Shown here: in pieces, positions 1 to 11,169 of the stretch
Layout of the letters: each line of letters begins with the position of its first letter
How positions within the stretch are numbered: position 1 is the first letter of the stretch
Source of the DNA: Glycine soja
Taxonomy: Eukaryota > Streptophyta > Magnoliopsida > Fabales > Fabaceae
Direction of reading: 5' to 3'
Length of the DNA: 64,000 nt
NCBI RefSeq assembly: GCF_004193775.1
Contig: NC_041012.1
Coordinates: 13,909,223-13,973,222, forward strand
Translations under genes and position numbers: made by a program
Notes under the pieces: model-generated
Databases searched by the model: none
What the model saw: the letters and a program-made list of their open reading frames with translations, nothing else
What the model was told of the DNA's origin: nothing

Positions 1-204
1 ATCTCTAAGTTAGAGATAAATTATATTTTCATTATATAATTACACGAAAAACACAAGAAAAAAATTGAGGTATAGGTAAAATTTTGAAAGGTAAATGGTT
101 TGCATCATGAAGACTATCGGATGAAAGTAACCAATTAAAAGAACAAACAAGAAGTGAATCAAGTATGAAGGAGTGTTCATGGTTGGATATGTTGGGTAAA
201 CGAT

Positions 205-1090
205 TACTCAGAGGTTGCTTGTTGGGTGTCCACCGAGGAGAGACAAGCAGCAAGAATAAGAGGCTTATACCTCAGAGCAATTTTAAGGCAAGATATCAGC
301 TTCTTTGACAAGGAAACCAATACTGGTGAGGTTGTTGGAAGGATGTCAGGTGACACACTTCTTATTCAAGAAGCCCTGGGAGAGAAGGTATTAATGAAAA
401 GCTACAACTACCAAATCATCACTATTTCCTCTACAACAAAATTAAAATAAAAATAAAAATTAACTTTTTCTTTATCCTTTGTGTGATAATACCAGGTAAG
501 AAAATTCATACAGTGTGTGGCATGTTTTTTAGGACGTTTAGTCATAGCATTCATCAAGGGTTGGCTTCTAACCCTTGTCCTTCTATCTTGTATTCCACCT
601 CTTGTAATCTTTGGTTCCATGATGAGCTTTACTTTTGCAATGTTGCCATCCCGTGGACAAGCAGCTTATTCTGAAGCAGCAACTGTAGTAGAGCGCACAA
701 TTGATTCAATTCGACAAGTATGCCAATCTTCATAATGGAACTTGTCAATCTTGTTCTTTTACATGTTTGTAGACAGTAGAATATAAAAGATACACATTCC
801 TCCAATGCAGGTTGCATCATTTACAGGCGAGAGTCAAGCTACAGCTCAATACAATCAATCCTTAACCAAAGCTTACAGGACTGCAGTGCAAGATGGAGTG
901 GTTGCTGGTTTAGGCCTGGGGTCAATCCTTAACCAAAGCTTATAGGCCTTGTCAGTCAGGAACCAATACTCTTCAGTTGCAGCATCAAAGAAAACATTGC
1001 CTATGGTAAGGATGGGGCAACAAATGAAGAAATCAGAGCTGCCACTGAACTTGCTAATGCAGCTAAATTCATTGATAGATTTCCACATGT
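205..1090 (+). pseudogene. ABC transporter B-family (MDR/P-glycoprotein) fragment
   Basis: Four coding pieces align in order with a plant ABCB transporter, a membrane ATP-driven exporter. About 211-387 gives [12 protein letters not shown]...[19 protein letters not shown] from the first membrane domain and ends at a GT donor. 533-717 follows a polypyrimidine-AG acceptor and gives the next helices (VIAFIKGWLLT, SRGQAAYSEAATVVE). 811 to about 924 gives VASFTGESQA. About 940-1090 jumps to the end of the first nucleotide-binding domain ([28 protein letters not shown]). The Walker A region and the intervening exons are missing, and there is a stop where the third piece meets the fourth. Intron boundaries are still recognisable, so the source was genomic DNA rather than an mRNA copy. 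A family of full length would be about 1,250 residues; only about 200 are here. Confidence 0.85.
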
Positions 1091-1163
1091 GAGTTCGCAC
1101 TTTCATATTTTGAAATTTCCATTGTTCTGCCTTTGCAACAATATTAATTTCAAATTTCACAAT

Positions 1164-1263
1164 ACGAAGACTACTACAGCATCAGGAACCAGGAAAAGTG
1201 AACTGTTTGTGGCTGATGTCAACACCCAGTTGAAGAACAAAAACATCACTACTGATATCAAAT
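1164..1263 (+). pseudogene. Mitochondrial VDAC (porin) exon fragment
   Basis: One frame reads [20 protein letters not shown] followed by NITTDIK. This matches the conserved N-terminal beta-strands of plant VDAC (the [16 protein letters not shown]...TTDIK region), the anion channel of the mitochondrial outer membrane. Only about 33 of roughly 276 residues are present. A stop follows directly, and lectin-kinase sequence starts within about 20 bp. No gene function is expected. The piece matters as a third, unrelated source gene in a 2.6-kb block. Confidence 0.75.
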
Positions 1264-1281
1264 AATTATTCAACAGGGAGG

Positions 1282-2616
1282 ATAATAGACAGTGCTAAGA
1301 TTCTTGCTTGGAGTTTTAGTGATTCAAATTTTTCAATTGGTGATGCATTAGTGACAGAAAATTTGCCTTCATTTGTTCATCATAAAAAGTGGTTTCCTGG
1401 AGCACAAGCTTTCGCGGTAGGTGTCACCAGTATTGTGTTTGTGTTAATCATTGGTTTTGGTTATGTAGCATTTTTCGTTCTCCGCAGAAGAAAGACACAA
1501 GAAGAAGTTGAAGATTGGGAACTGGAGTATTGGCCTCACAGGATAGGTTTCCATGAGATCGATGCAGCAACAAGGGGGTTTTCTGAAGAGAATGTGGCTG
1601 TTGTAGGAGGGACCGTGAAGGTATATAAAGGGGTTTTGCATGGGGTAGAAGTTGCAGTCAAGAGAATTCCTCAAGAAAGGGAAGAAGGGATGAGAGAGTT
1701 TTTGGCCGAGGTTTCAAGCCTTGGCAGAATGAAGCACAAAAATTTAGTAGGATTAAGAGGCTGGTGCAAAAAAGAAAAGGGAAATTTGATTCTAGTTTAT
1801 GACTTCATGAGCAATGGAAGTTTAGACAAATGGATATTTGAGTGTGAAGAGGGAATGATGCTAACATGGGAAGAGAGGATTCAAGTTTTGAAAAATGTAG
1901 CCACAGGGATTCTATACCTGCATGAGGGTTGGGAAGTTAAGGTCTTGCATAGGGACATTAAAGCAAACAATGTTCTTCTTGATAAGGACATGAATGCAAG
2001 GCTGGGAGATTTCGGATTGGCTCGTATGCATGATCATCAGGGACAAGTGGTCAGCACAACAAGAGTAATAGGGACACTAGGATACATTGCTCCTGAAGTG
2101 ATTCAAAGAGGAACAGCGTCAACTTTGTCTGATGTGTTTGGTTTTGGAATATTGGTGTTGGAAGTAATTTGCGGACGAAGACCTATTGAAGAACATAAGC
2201 CGGGGCTAATTGAATGGCTGATGTCCTTAATGGTGCAAGGCCAATTGCACAGTGCAATTGATGAAAGGTTGAAGGCTAAAGGGGGATACACCATAGAGGA
2301 AGGTGAGAGATTTCTTCATTTGGGTTTGTTGTGTTCACATACAGACCCTAGTATTAGACCAACAATGAGGCAGGTTGTGAAAATTTTGGAGGTGGAAATT
2401 GACAGCATTGAGTCTGATGAAGATAACATGGAAATGAGTTTGCTTGGAAAAATAAGATCAGCTACTACGTGGTCTAGAGCTGAATGTGCTTTACCATACA
2501 GTGGTTACCCTTCTTTTGATGAAGTTAAGATGTTCAGTTTTAATTCTAGGACTTCTAGAAGTGGCTCAAGTACCTTTCCAGGATCAGAATCAGAAATCAC
2601 CAGTATTAATATGTAA
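1282..2616 (+). pseudogene. L-type lectin receptor-like kinase, lectin domain removed
   Basis: The frame opens with the last residues of a legume-lectin domain (SAKILAWSFSDSNFS), then one membrane segment (about VTSIVFVLIIGFGYVAFFVL), then a kinase domain. Kinase landmarks are present: VAVK lysine, HRDIKANN catalytic loop, DFGLAR, the APE motif as YIAPE, and a C-terminal RPTMRQV. The glycine loop is poor (VVGGTVKVYKG), having lost glycines expected of GxGxxG. The most similar group I recognise is LecRK class VII. Almost all of the roughly 250-residue lectin domain is missing. The first in-frame ATG is at 1690, after the ATP-binding lysine, so no complete protein can start here unless an upstream exon is spliced on. 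The remaining 420 or so codons are free of stops, which suggests recent capture or some constraint. Confidence 0.75.
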
Positions 2617-3560
2617 CCCCCATAGTTAGTTGAATAATTAGAGAGTTAGTTAAGGGCTGAGTTGAAAAGGGGTTCAGAGGGAGATTCAACTCTTTCCATC
2701 AGTACTCATAACATTTCATACAAGCTACTGCAACTACCAAAATGTTTCATCTTAACGACAATTATAAAATAAATCAATTTACTTATGTAATTCATCAAAT
2801 AAAACTTTTACAAACAACATACTTATATATAATTTATTCTCCAGTTTATTCAATTACAGACACAACTAAACATGAAGACAGTAAATCTGAAGCTCAAATT
2901 AAACATCATGGGTTTCATCAAGTTCAGTGTACTAACTTAGACCAAACGCTCAACGAAACTGATAATGTGGCACAGGATGACACACCACTGATGAAGGATG
3001 GCAGCAGGCTGTTCCCGAAAGTCGTTCACTCACTGCTCGCAAGTCAGCTTCATCAATGAGCCCCACATAAACCCCACTGAAACGCAAAAAAAAAATAAAT
3101 TTACAACCCATAGCTGCAGGTTACATAAGAAGGTAGACAAAAATCGTACTTTCTCTCACAAAACACACAATGTATCTTACCTTATGGAACCAGCTTATCT
3201 TCCTTAAACAGTACAATGTAGACCACGATGAAGACAACCAACAACAACCAAGGGCCTGAGACGACAATGAAGCAGAATCATAACATGAATGAAGGAATAT
3301 AACACATGCAAATGAAGGGATACACAAAGAAGAGCTAAATGCACCCATACCTTTGTCGGCGGCGGCTTCAAACGGAACGAGACGCAACGGACACGAGATG
3401 GTGGTTGTCGGAGACGATGGTCTTTGTCGGAGAAGATGCTCTGTGTAGCTAGGGCGCCAAAGCAATAGTAAGTAGTCAAAAAAATGGAGAAAAGAAGTGA
3501 TACGGCGCGCCAACGTAAAAGATAGTAAGAAGCACGTGCCGTAAACGTGATAGAATTTAG
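2617..3560. other. No recognised gene; CACTA C internal DNA
   Basis: Short open frames on both strands have no motif I recognise and biased composition. On the minus strand a stretch near 2990-3060 reads LIDEADLRAVSERLSGT, which looks coding-like, but I cannot assign it. It may be a further captured scrap or the element's own sequence. Confidence 0.3.
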
Positions 3561-3564
3561 GATA

Positions 3565-4210
3565 CAACGACGGGTCCTACCAAAGACCGTCTTTGAATGA
3601 CAACAACAACAACCACCAGGGGGCCGCCACGTGTCTATACTAAACATACAACGACGGCTCTTCGGGTAAACCCGTCTTTGTATGTTAATGCATTAAATCA
3701 CGTGCAATCCACGTGTACCACAAACAATACGAAGACGGGTGTTGCGGCAGGACCGTCTTTGATGACGTGTTTATACTGTAACCATACAAAGACGGGTGTT
3801 AGCCAAAAACCGTCTTTGTATTTTAACGCCTCCAATCACGTGACCTACACGTGAAACCACCAACAATCCAAAGACGGGTATTTGGATAAAACCGTCTTTG
3901 GATTTTAAATCCTCAAATCACGTGGCTGTCACGTGAAAATACTTTAAAAACAACGACGGTCTCACCAGTGAACCGTCTTTGTATACTCGTCGGCCCACTC
4001 ACATGCTTGCCACGTGCTACCATTTACGATACAAAGACGGTTCTTTCCAAAAAACCGTCTTTGTAACTTACCCAGCTAAATACGAATCGCCACAACAGCT
4101 GGATGTCTACGACGGGTAGTGGCAAACGTCGTCGTTCTGAAGCTCTTAATTACGGATATGCCACCGGTTGAGCTTCTACGACGTTTCTTTGAAACCGTCG
4201 TTGAATTGCT
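3565..4210. repeat. Subterminal hairpin and CACGTG array of CACTA C
   Basis: About nine units of roughly 35 bp pair AAAGACGGGT-type arms with ACCGTCTTTG-type arms (near 3568, 3651, 3730, 3786, 3869, 3951, 4031, 4108 and 4176). Between several of them are pairs of CACGTG or close variants (TCACGTG...CACGTG). Subterminal repeats of CACTA elements are binding sites for the element's own TNPA-type protein. The alternating palindrome types make this array distinct from the AACATCGG type in elements A and B. Confidence 0.8.
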
Positions 4211-4224
4211 GACGTAGTAAGCTG

Positions 4225-4238
4225 CTTTTGTAGTAGTG
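4225..4238 (-). repeat. Right terminal inverted repeat of CACTA C
   Basis: CACTACTACAAAAG reads inward on the minus strand from 4238. CACTA-type termini of plant elements commonly read CACTAnnAnAAA. The 3 bp following it are AGA, but the partner target-site copy is outside the window. Confidence 0.7.
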
Positions 4239-4286
4239 AGAATAAATGAAGTCCAAGATATGAAAATGTTGATCTCCATCAATAGA

Positions 4287-4950
4287 TGTTAGACTTTTGG
4301 CAAGCGTACCAATTGTCGTCGTAGGTTATATATTTGTAAAAAGAGATCGTCTCCATAGGGACTTGAGTTTACTTAATTTATTTGGATAAAAGTTATCAGT
4401 TCAATAGTTATGTACAAGTTTTAGTCAAAATATCATGGGTTTGTTTAACTAATTAAATTTAAAGTAATGAAATAATAGAATTTATGGAACTATCGGAAAT
4501 AACGGAATTTAGTGCGTCAAAAATACGTACAGTTACGAAAACAATAAAAATGAAGTTGATTAATTCAAGAAAATGTAGGATTGGATTTCATCATTCATAC
4601 CCTTAATATCCTAATAAGATTAACATATATGAATCATTTTCTAACATTAGTGATGCATACATTAAGTTACCCCAAGTCGATCCCTCGCACTTGGGACCTA
4701 AGAATATTTATTAAATATCGATCCCTCACATATGAAGTAAATACCATAACATTACAATCATAATCTCGTGTTTTTTGCAATCAAAGTGTTATGCTCTATT
4801 CCTAGCAACATAACGTAAAGAGTAACTTCATTCATTTCAAATTCTAAAAGTGCTTCCCAGTCAAACTTAAAATCCAATTTCATGAAACTAGTGATCAAAT
4901 AGAATCAAGCATTATGAGTAGAATGAAATCACCAATAATGAGTAGAAAAG

Positions 4951-4991
<41 letters not shown>

Positions 4992-5363
4992 CAAAAAGGA
5001 TATATAAGGGTACAAAGATTATATCCAATCCTTAAGAAAAACTAACTGATCATTGCGTAGAGCACAAAACTAACAAGAGAAATGATGAAGGATGCGATCC
5101 ATGGTCACAACTCTGCCACGCCTGGACTCCACTTTCCATTTTCTTCTTCTTCCTCGGCTTCTCACATTTTTCTCTACAACTGGATGATTATTTTTTCAAC
5201 ATATGCATGGCTATTTATAGAAAACAGCCAAGGGGTGCAGGAAAATTCACCCAGGCAAGCTGTAGCTCGCCTAGGCGAATTTGTGGCTTAATGCTGAAGA
5301 AACATACTCGCCCAGGCGAGTGTGTTGCTTATGGGTGAAGCAAGCTTTAAAACACTTTGAACA
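4287..5363 (-). repeat. Dispersed LTR-like repeat with TATA box
   Basis: The block begins TGTTAGACTTTTGGCAAGCG and can be closed at ...TTTGAACA, so it has TG...CA ends. On the minus strand a perfect CTATAAATAG lies at 5211-5220. Downstream of it in that sense is the palindromic motif CTCGCCTGGGCGAG, also found near the TATA box of the Ogre-like LTRs in this window. I find no matching 5-bp target duplication at these ends, so the borders are provisional. No coding sequence is seen. Confidence 0.4.
4953..4984. repeat. (TA)n microsatellite
   Basis: An uninterrupted TA dinucleotide run of about 32 bp, inside the LTR-like repeat. Confidence 0.9.
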
Positions 5364-6425
5364 TATCGAGAGAAAAGACTAAAGAGCTGATTGTATATTC
5401 ATAGTTTTAGTCAATGAACAATCCCAAACAACAAATCCTTTTTTATTTGTTTAGAGCCAACTGTGGCTTGGTAAGACAAAGAGTATTGGGTTGTTTGTCA
5501 AGCTTGAGATATAGCTTATTTTTTTTAAGAGCAAAAAATGACAGTAAATAATACTTATAACTTATGAGAAGTTACTGAAACTTGGTGGTTTGACAAGAAC
5601 TGGATGTAGTCTCAGTTATAGAGACAAACTGGTTTAAAAATTCCTACTCTGATCTTTCTTGCTTTCTTTTAGCTTTATCTAACTAAGGGTATGAATTTGT
5701 TTTTAGACTTTAATATATATCTTGTGTTTTCAAAAATGTATTTATATCGCCTGATAGGGTTTTCAAAATATCTGTTACAAAGTTTTATTAGACAAAAAAC
5801 TTTGTTTTACTTGCAAAAGGTTTTAAAATTTTTTAAATTACAATTCAACATCCCTTCTTATGATATTTATCTTTAGAAGTTCACTCGTTGGAACTTGGAA
5901 GCAAGTATTATGTTCTACTTTTACTTTTACATTAAATGATTTATTATTTAAGTTGAATGGTTACTTTTAAGTTGAATTATTATTATTTAAATTGAAAACA
6001 ATTATTGTTTAACTTTAAGTGTAATTGTTGTTCATTTATATTGTTGATTGTTGAACTAGTTAGTATTATTATCCACGTTTTGTCCAATTAATACTAAATT
6101 TTTTAAGTATTTTTTATATACTTACTACTAGAATTTTCAAATCCCAAAAATCAAACCAAACCAAACCAAAAAAATTGGTTTGGTTTGGTTTAGATTTTAT
6201 AAATATTTTAAATAGAACCAAACTACACCACAATTAATTTTATTATTTGATTCGAACTAATTTTAAATTAAAACTGTACCAAACCTCAGCACAAACACCT
6301 CTACTTATGGTGTATACAACTTCTCTTTTGGTTCTTTTTGTTTGCATCTCTCCCTTGTCTCTAGCCACCTATATTGACAATGTACCTTCATAACAATTAA
6401 ATTCATGCACATTTTTGGGTGCATT
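5364..6425. other. AT-rich spacer, no gene seen
   Basis: Very AT-rich sequence. Near 6145-6195 a short CCAAACCAAACC / GGTTTGGTTTGG inverted repeat forms a hairpin. I see no coding or RNA gene. Confidence 0.5.
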
Positions 6426-7040
6426 GTTTTAAAAATCGGATCGTATTGGGCGGTTTGGTTGAACCAAGAATTGGCCTAGTGACCAATCCATTTACTCTAA
6501 TAAATCGACTATTTTAGAACTGGTTGGATTGACATAAAATTGATAAAAATCATTGAATTGGTACTGAAAAGCAATATTGAATCGGTATTTTTGTTTTAAA
6601 AAAATCATTTTTAATTTAATCTAGAATATTTTTAAAATAAACAAACATACATTTAATAAGATTTACAAATACGTATAAATTATTTTATTAATTATTATAA
6701 ATTTTTTTTATAAAAAGTATAATTTAGTAATTTATATTTATTTATTTCTTTATATCTTAATCTTTTATAATTTTATAGTATTATATTAATTTCCCATTTT
6801 ATAATTTATTCTACATGTTAAATTTTAATAACATATCTTATTAAATTATAAACCTATTAAATGATGTTCTTACTTTAGTTTTTAGTGTTATAAAGTTATA
6901 TTACTATATTTATTTAATATGAATTTTTATGTTATATAATGATTATTATTATATATTAATACCGGTTTGATCAGAGTTTAACCTTTAAACCTTGAATCAA
7001 TATCTTGAATCGGTTTAGTGATAGGTCCAATTTTAAAAAT
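6426..7040. mobile_element. MITE-like element with imperfect terminal inverted repeats
   Basis: The left end GTTTTAAAAATCGGATC and the right end, read on the other strand as ATTTTTAAAATTGGACC, are imperfect inverted repeats. Both flank GGTTTGGTT/AACCGATTC-like subterminal sequence. The interior is non-coding and AT-rich. This is typical of small non-autonomous DNA elements; the family is not identified and no target duplication was confirmed. Confidence 0.4.
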
Positions 7041-9035
7041 ATTAATTGGATGTCTACAAATCATTTTTGCAATATAAATTCTTCATCGTTTTTCTCTTTG
7101 CTCATCCAAGGAATCTCACATTTGTCATGGCATGAAAATTAATTTTGATCATATAACTCTTGAAATTATAAAAAGTAACTTACTTGTGATCAAGCAAATT
7201 TGTGGGAAGCACTTTATAGCTAAAGTGAGAAGAAGGGGTGCAAAACCAAAACCGATTGTTAATAAATAACATTTTCCAATCAGTTTTATGTCAGGATTTT
7301 TTCTAGCCAGTTCATTAACATTATAAATATCAACAAAAAATTATTAACAAAATTTAACTACTTTCTAGCTTTTGTTACTTTCTTACCTTTTGCATATTAT
7401 TTCTACTATTTTCTTTTCACACGTGTTAACAATGACTACTTCTAGTAATCATCAATAATTTTTTTATCTATTTTCTTTTCACACGTGTTACAAAATTTTA
7501 TTTTATATAAGATGAACATTTCTTTTACCTTGTTAACTGATTTATTTTGATCAATATTTTTCTCCTACATTGGAATGAAAAATAATATTTCAACTTGATT
7601 TTAAAATGTTTTTCCAATTCAAGATACTTGCACGGGATCCATAAACATGCAAGATCATTTAAAATGTTTCTTCTATAAACATTGTTTTCAATATGTTTTT
7701 GAATATACTACTTTTCTGCATATTCATCCTAAAAATTATGACTGTTTTCTTCCGCATTAATATAGGATGTAATGATTTTTTTTTCAACCATGATTCGAGT
7801 CTCCAAAGCAAGAAGTCTGAGACTCCACTCCATAAATGTGAGCAAATGCCTTATCTTGAATTTTATTTATTTCTCTAAATATTGTTTAAATTTTACTGAT
7901 TTTTTTTCTTTCAATATCAACAACCTCCACATATTCTAAATTTTCAGTATTTTATTTTACTTCTACAATATAAGCGTATTCATTTTTTTAAAAGAAAAAA
8001 GAAAATGACTTCTTTGCCTCTATGATTTAAGTTTTTAGAACAAATAATTTGAATTTTTGTTTCCTTAAGGTTCAAAAAGGTCCTATTTTAGATTTGTTTT
8101 CTCTTCTACAAAAAAAATCTACTTTTACTTATTTTTCAACAACAATGACTTTCTCATATGCTACAATTTGACTATTTTACTCTACTCCTACAATTACATA
8201 AGTTGAATATGAGTATATTGTTATTTTACAAAGAACAATTTGAGACTTTGTTCTCTTAAGATAAACAAGGATCTATTTTAATGAGAAGATAATCACTAAA
8301 AAAAGAATGAGAAAAAATAACATATAAAAAGTATCATGCAATACTATTTAAGAAATTAGTAACAAGTATATATAATATTTTTTATAGATAAATAATCCTT
8401 ATTATAATTAAATTATATCTTATAAAGTCTGAAGCATATAATAGTTTTTATAAATAAATACATTTAAAAAGAAAAATTAATGAAACTAAAGTAAAAGAAT
8501 GAAATGATGATGATGGTGATGATGATGGACAAATCTCATTATACTAACGAGAACCATTTAATTTATGTGATGATGAGATTAATGATTCAAAACTTCAACG
8601 ATATAACATAGTAATTAAAAGTAATATCTTCAAAATGAATAAAAATATAATCTTAAAATATTTAACAGTAAATGTATTTTATAATATTTCACAACTTCAA
8701 CAAATTTAAAATAAAATACATCTAAAAATATTCATTATAAACACACAAAAAATAAGTATCTGTTAGCATAATATCAACAATTACAAAAGTCTAGCACTCA
8801 AACTAAAATAATTATATATTATATTCATACTTATCATATATTTACATTCTTTTTTAATTTATACTTGAAATAGATATACTATAAAAATATAGAATTATAA
8901 TTTTATCTATGTAGATATACTATAAAAATATACCAAATATAAATATTAAAATATTTAGTAAGTAACCATAGAAAGATAATGGGTAGAATTATATATGATT
9001 AAATAATTGCCCAGATTATTTAAGTAAATTTAAGA
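7041..9035. other. AT-rich spacer, no gene seen
   Basis: Long A/T-rich stretches with short frames only, and a small imperfect GATGAT run near 8506-8527. Nothing recognisable as a gene. Confidence 0.5.
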
Positions 9036-9763
9036 ACAAATTATTGCAATCTCCCTTGAGATTTGCACTAATTACAAATATATTTTCTCTTTTTTTATTT
9101 TAGACAAAATCTTTTAACTTTTATGATTTCGTTACACTACACTTCCTCCATCGTAAACAGTATTAATTTCATTTATTTTTTAGATCACATGCTTGATACC
9201 TGGCTTTTATGAAAATTGTAATCCTTAAGTTATCCACATCTCATTCGTATAAAACCCTTATCTTTTGGCACACCATTGTTAAATGTTTACGAGTCACTAT
9301 TATTGCTGAGTCTGATGAAGCTAGTGCTCATTTGTTTTTGTGGATGAAGCTTTCTAGTTCATGGTTATGTTCATGATGTTGATTTTATTTTTTGTTTTTT
9401 TTATGATGTTCAACTGAGATGGAAGAGATTCTTGCATTTTTTGGCATTCTGAGATGAATGAATGGAGATTACCTATCATTGGGAGGAGAACATGAGCACG
9501 AAAGGAGAAGACCTAGCACCATAACGGAGGAGAAGGTGATGCTGAGAACAAAACAGTATTGAGGCTCACACTGTTTGGGTCACTTAGAGCCAGGGACAAT
9601 TTGGATTTTCATAAGTGAATAAAAAATTAATGTAAATTAAATTTAATTTTTAAACGGCAAATTAACACAGTCAAAGTAGTGGATGCCAAAGAAATGGTTA
9701 AAAAAAGGAGAAAAGACACGTGTAATTAGTGCAAATCTTAGGGAAAGTAATTGTAATTTGCTC
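9036..9763. mobile_element. Non-autonomous element with ~45-bp terminal inverted repeats (Mutator-like?)
   Basis: The left end carries GATTTGCACTAATTACA and the right end carries TGTAATTAGTGCAAATC in inverted orientation, within about 45 bp of imperfect terminal repeat (ACAAATTATTGCAATCTCCC against the complement of the right end, GCAAATTACAATTACTTTCCC). The interior of about 640 bp has no transposase. Long terminal inverted repeats suggest a Mutator-like MITE, but a 9-bp target duplication is not clear. Confidence 0.45.
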
Positions 9764-11165
9764 TAAATGTAATAACAAGTAGTAGAAAAGGAGGCCTATT
9801 CAATAATTAAGGTCAAGAAGGTCTAACTTAGTTGATTAAACATAGTGTATATTTTGACCTAATCTTCGATTTCCACATAAAAAATTCAATAATTAAGGGA
9901 CTTTTTAACAACTGCCACATAATAAACCCACTCATCAATAAAAAGAAACAAGCCCAAAACTGTAAAACCTAAATGCAAGCATAACACAAATTCTAACCAA
10001 GTCAAACCAGCACCAAAGTGGAGCAAGAAAAAAACAAAAGGGTGACAATTGAATTTGCACAAGAAGTGAAAAATATAAAGACAAATGGATGATGGTGTGC
10101 AAGTTGTTTCGGTGACTTTTGTGGTTTTGGAAGGTCCTGCATGGCTTGGATCGATGATGTAATGCGGTGGCTGGTCAATGCGGCAAACTTGTGGTAGCAT
10201 ATAGCATGGATGAAGCTAGCTGCGGTGGAGTGAAAATAGCAATAATGTTACAAGGTAAAGATAGGTTCGAGCATGATTGTGAAGTGAAGGCATCGCTATG
10301 ATGTCTGAGGTTTCAGAAATTTGGTTGTCTTTTGATGTTATGGCTGATTGGGTTGTTGAAGGGTGTGATAAGGCTGAGATGGCCGATTGTTTAGTGGGTG
10401 TTTGGACCAATGTTGGCAAATTGGTTTTATATTAAAAATGATTTTATTTGGTTAAAATTTATTTTTAATAATGTAATCAATGTTTAAATATTTTTATTAT
10501 AAAAGTAAGGTAGTAGTAAATAAAAATTTATTCAACCCAAAAGTTATTTAAAATTGTTTTAATTCAAAATTAATTCTCAACTTAAAATTAAAATCTCATG
10601 AATCAAATATGTGAAAGTTTGTCTAATATTATATTAATTAATATTTCAACGTCATTTGAGAGAACTCAAAGTGAAATCAAACACATGATCTATTTAGATT
10701 GAAAGGAAATAAAAAATTTGATTGTTTAGTAGTGTGTTGACCCAAGGTTAAAGCAGCTCATGCGAGAGTTTTAGGCCAACTAATCAAAAAATTATTTGTT
10801 CTTAATTTTTGTAAAGAAAAAAAACCCTCATATGTTGGCAAACAAGTCACATATGTTCACAAAAAAATCTAATATATAACTTGTATGTAAAATATTTTTT
10901 TTTCTTGAAGTTTACTTTAGAAGGTATTTTTTTTTAATTTATATAAATTGTAGACAACTATAGAAGGTTTATAACAATTTATATATTCTATTCAACCAAG
11001 TGAATTAGATTTTTGATTATTAGAAGGTGTTTACATTTATTGAAGGTCATACCTCCAAGAAAATTATTTTGGAAGGAAGATACATTATGAGAGAAAAAAA
11101 ATTGTCTTCTCTAAAAGTAGTGGGGTCTTCATATTTCATGATAATCTTGCAAAATTGCATTTAGC
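9764..11165. other. Spacer, no gene supported
   Basis: Two minus-strand frames (9886-10200 and 10216-10419) are open but show no motif, no protein-like periodicity and no neighbouring exon. I treat the region as non-coding. Confidence 0.4.
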
Positions 11166-11169
11166 CGAG

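Larger units (their letters stand above)
1..4238 (+). mobile_element. Right part of CACTA (En/Spm-type) element C carrying host gene fragments
   Basis: The segment ends at 4238 in TTTTGTAGTAGTG, which is CACTACTACAAAA on the other strand, a normal plant CACTA terminus. It is preceded by about 650 bp of the subterminal hairpin repeats expected for this superfamily. Pieces of three unrelated host genes (ABCB transporter, VDAC, lectin receptor kinase) sit on the same strand just inside. I infer that they ride inside the element, as in gene-capturing CACTA elements known from soybean. The left terminus lies outside the window, so inclusion of everything from base 1 is inference. No transposase gene is seen in this part. 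Confidence 0.6.

Noticed and set aside
3121..3647. Two overlapping ~147-codon frames on the minus strand
   Set aside because: No family resemblance, overlapping each other, ending in the subterminal repeat array of CACTA C.
9886..10419. Two minus-strand open frames of 104 and 67 codons
   Set aside because: Protein-like length but no recognisable motif, splice context or repeat family; left as unsupported.
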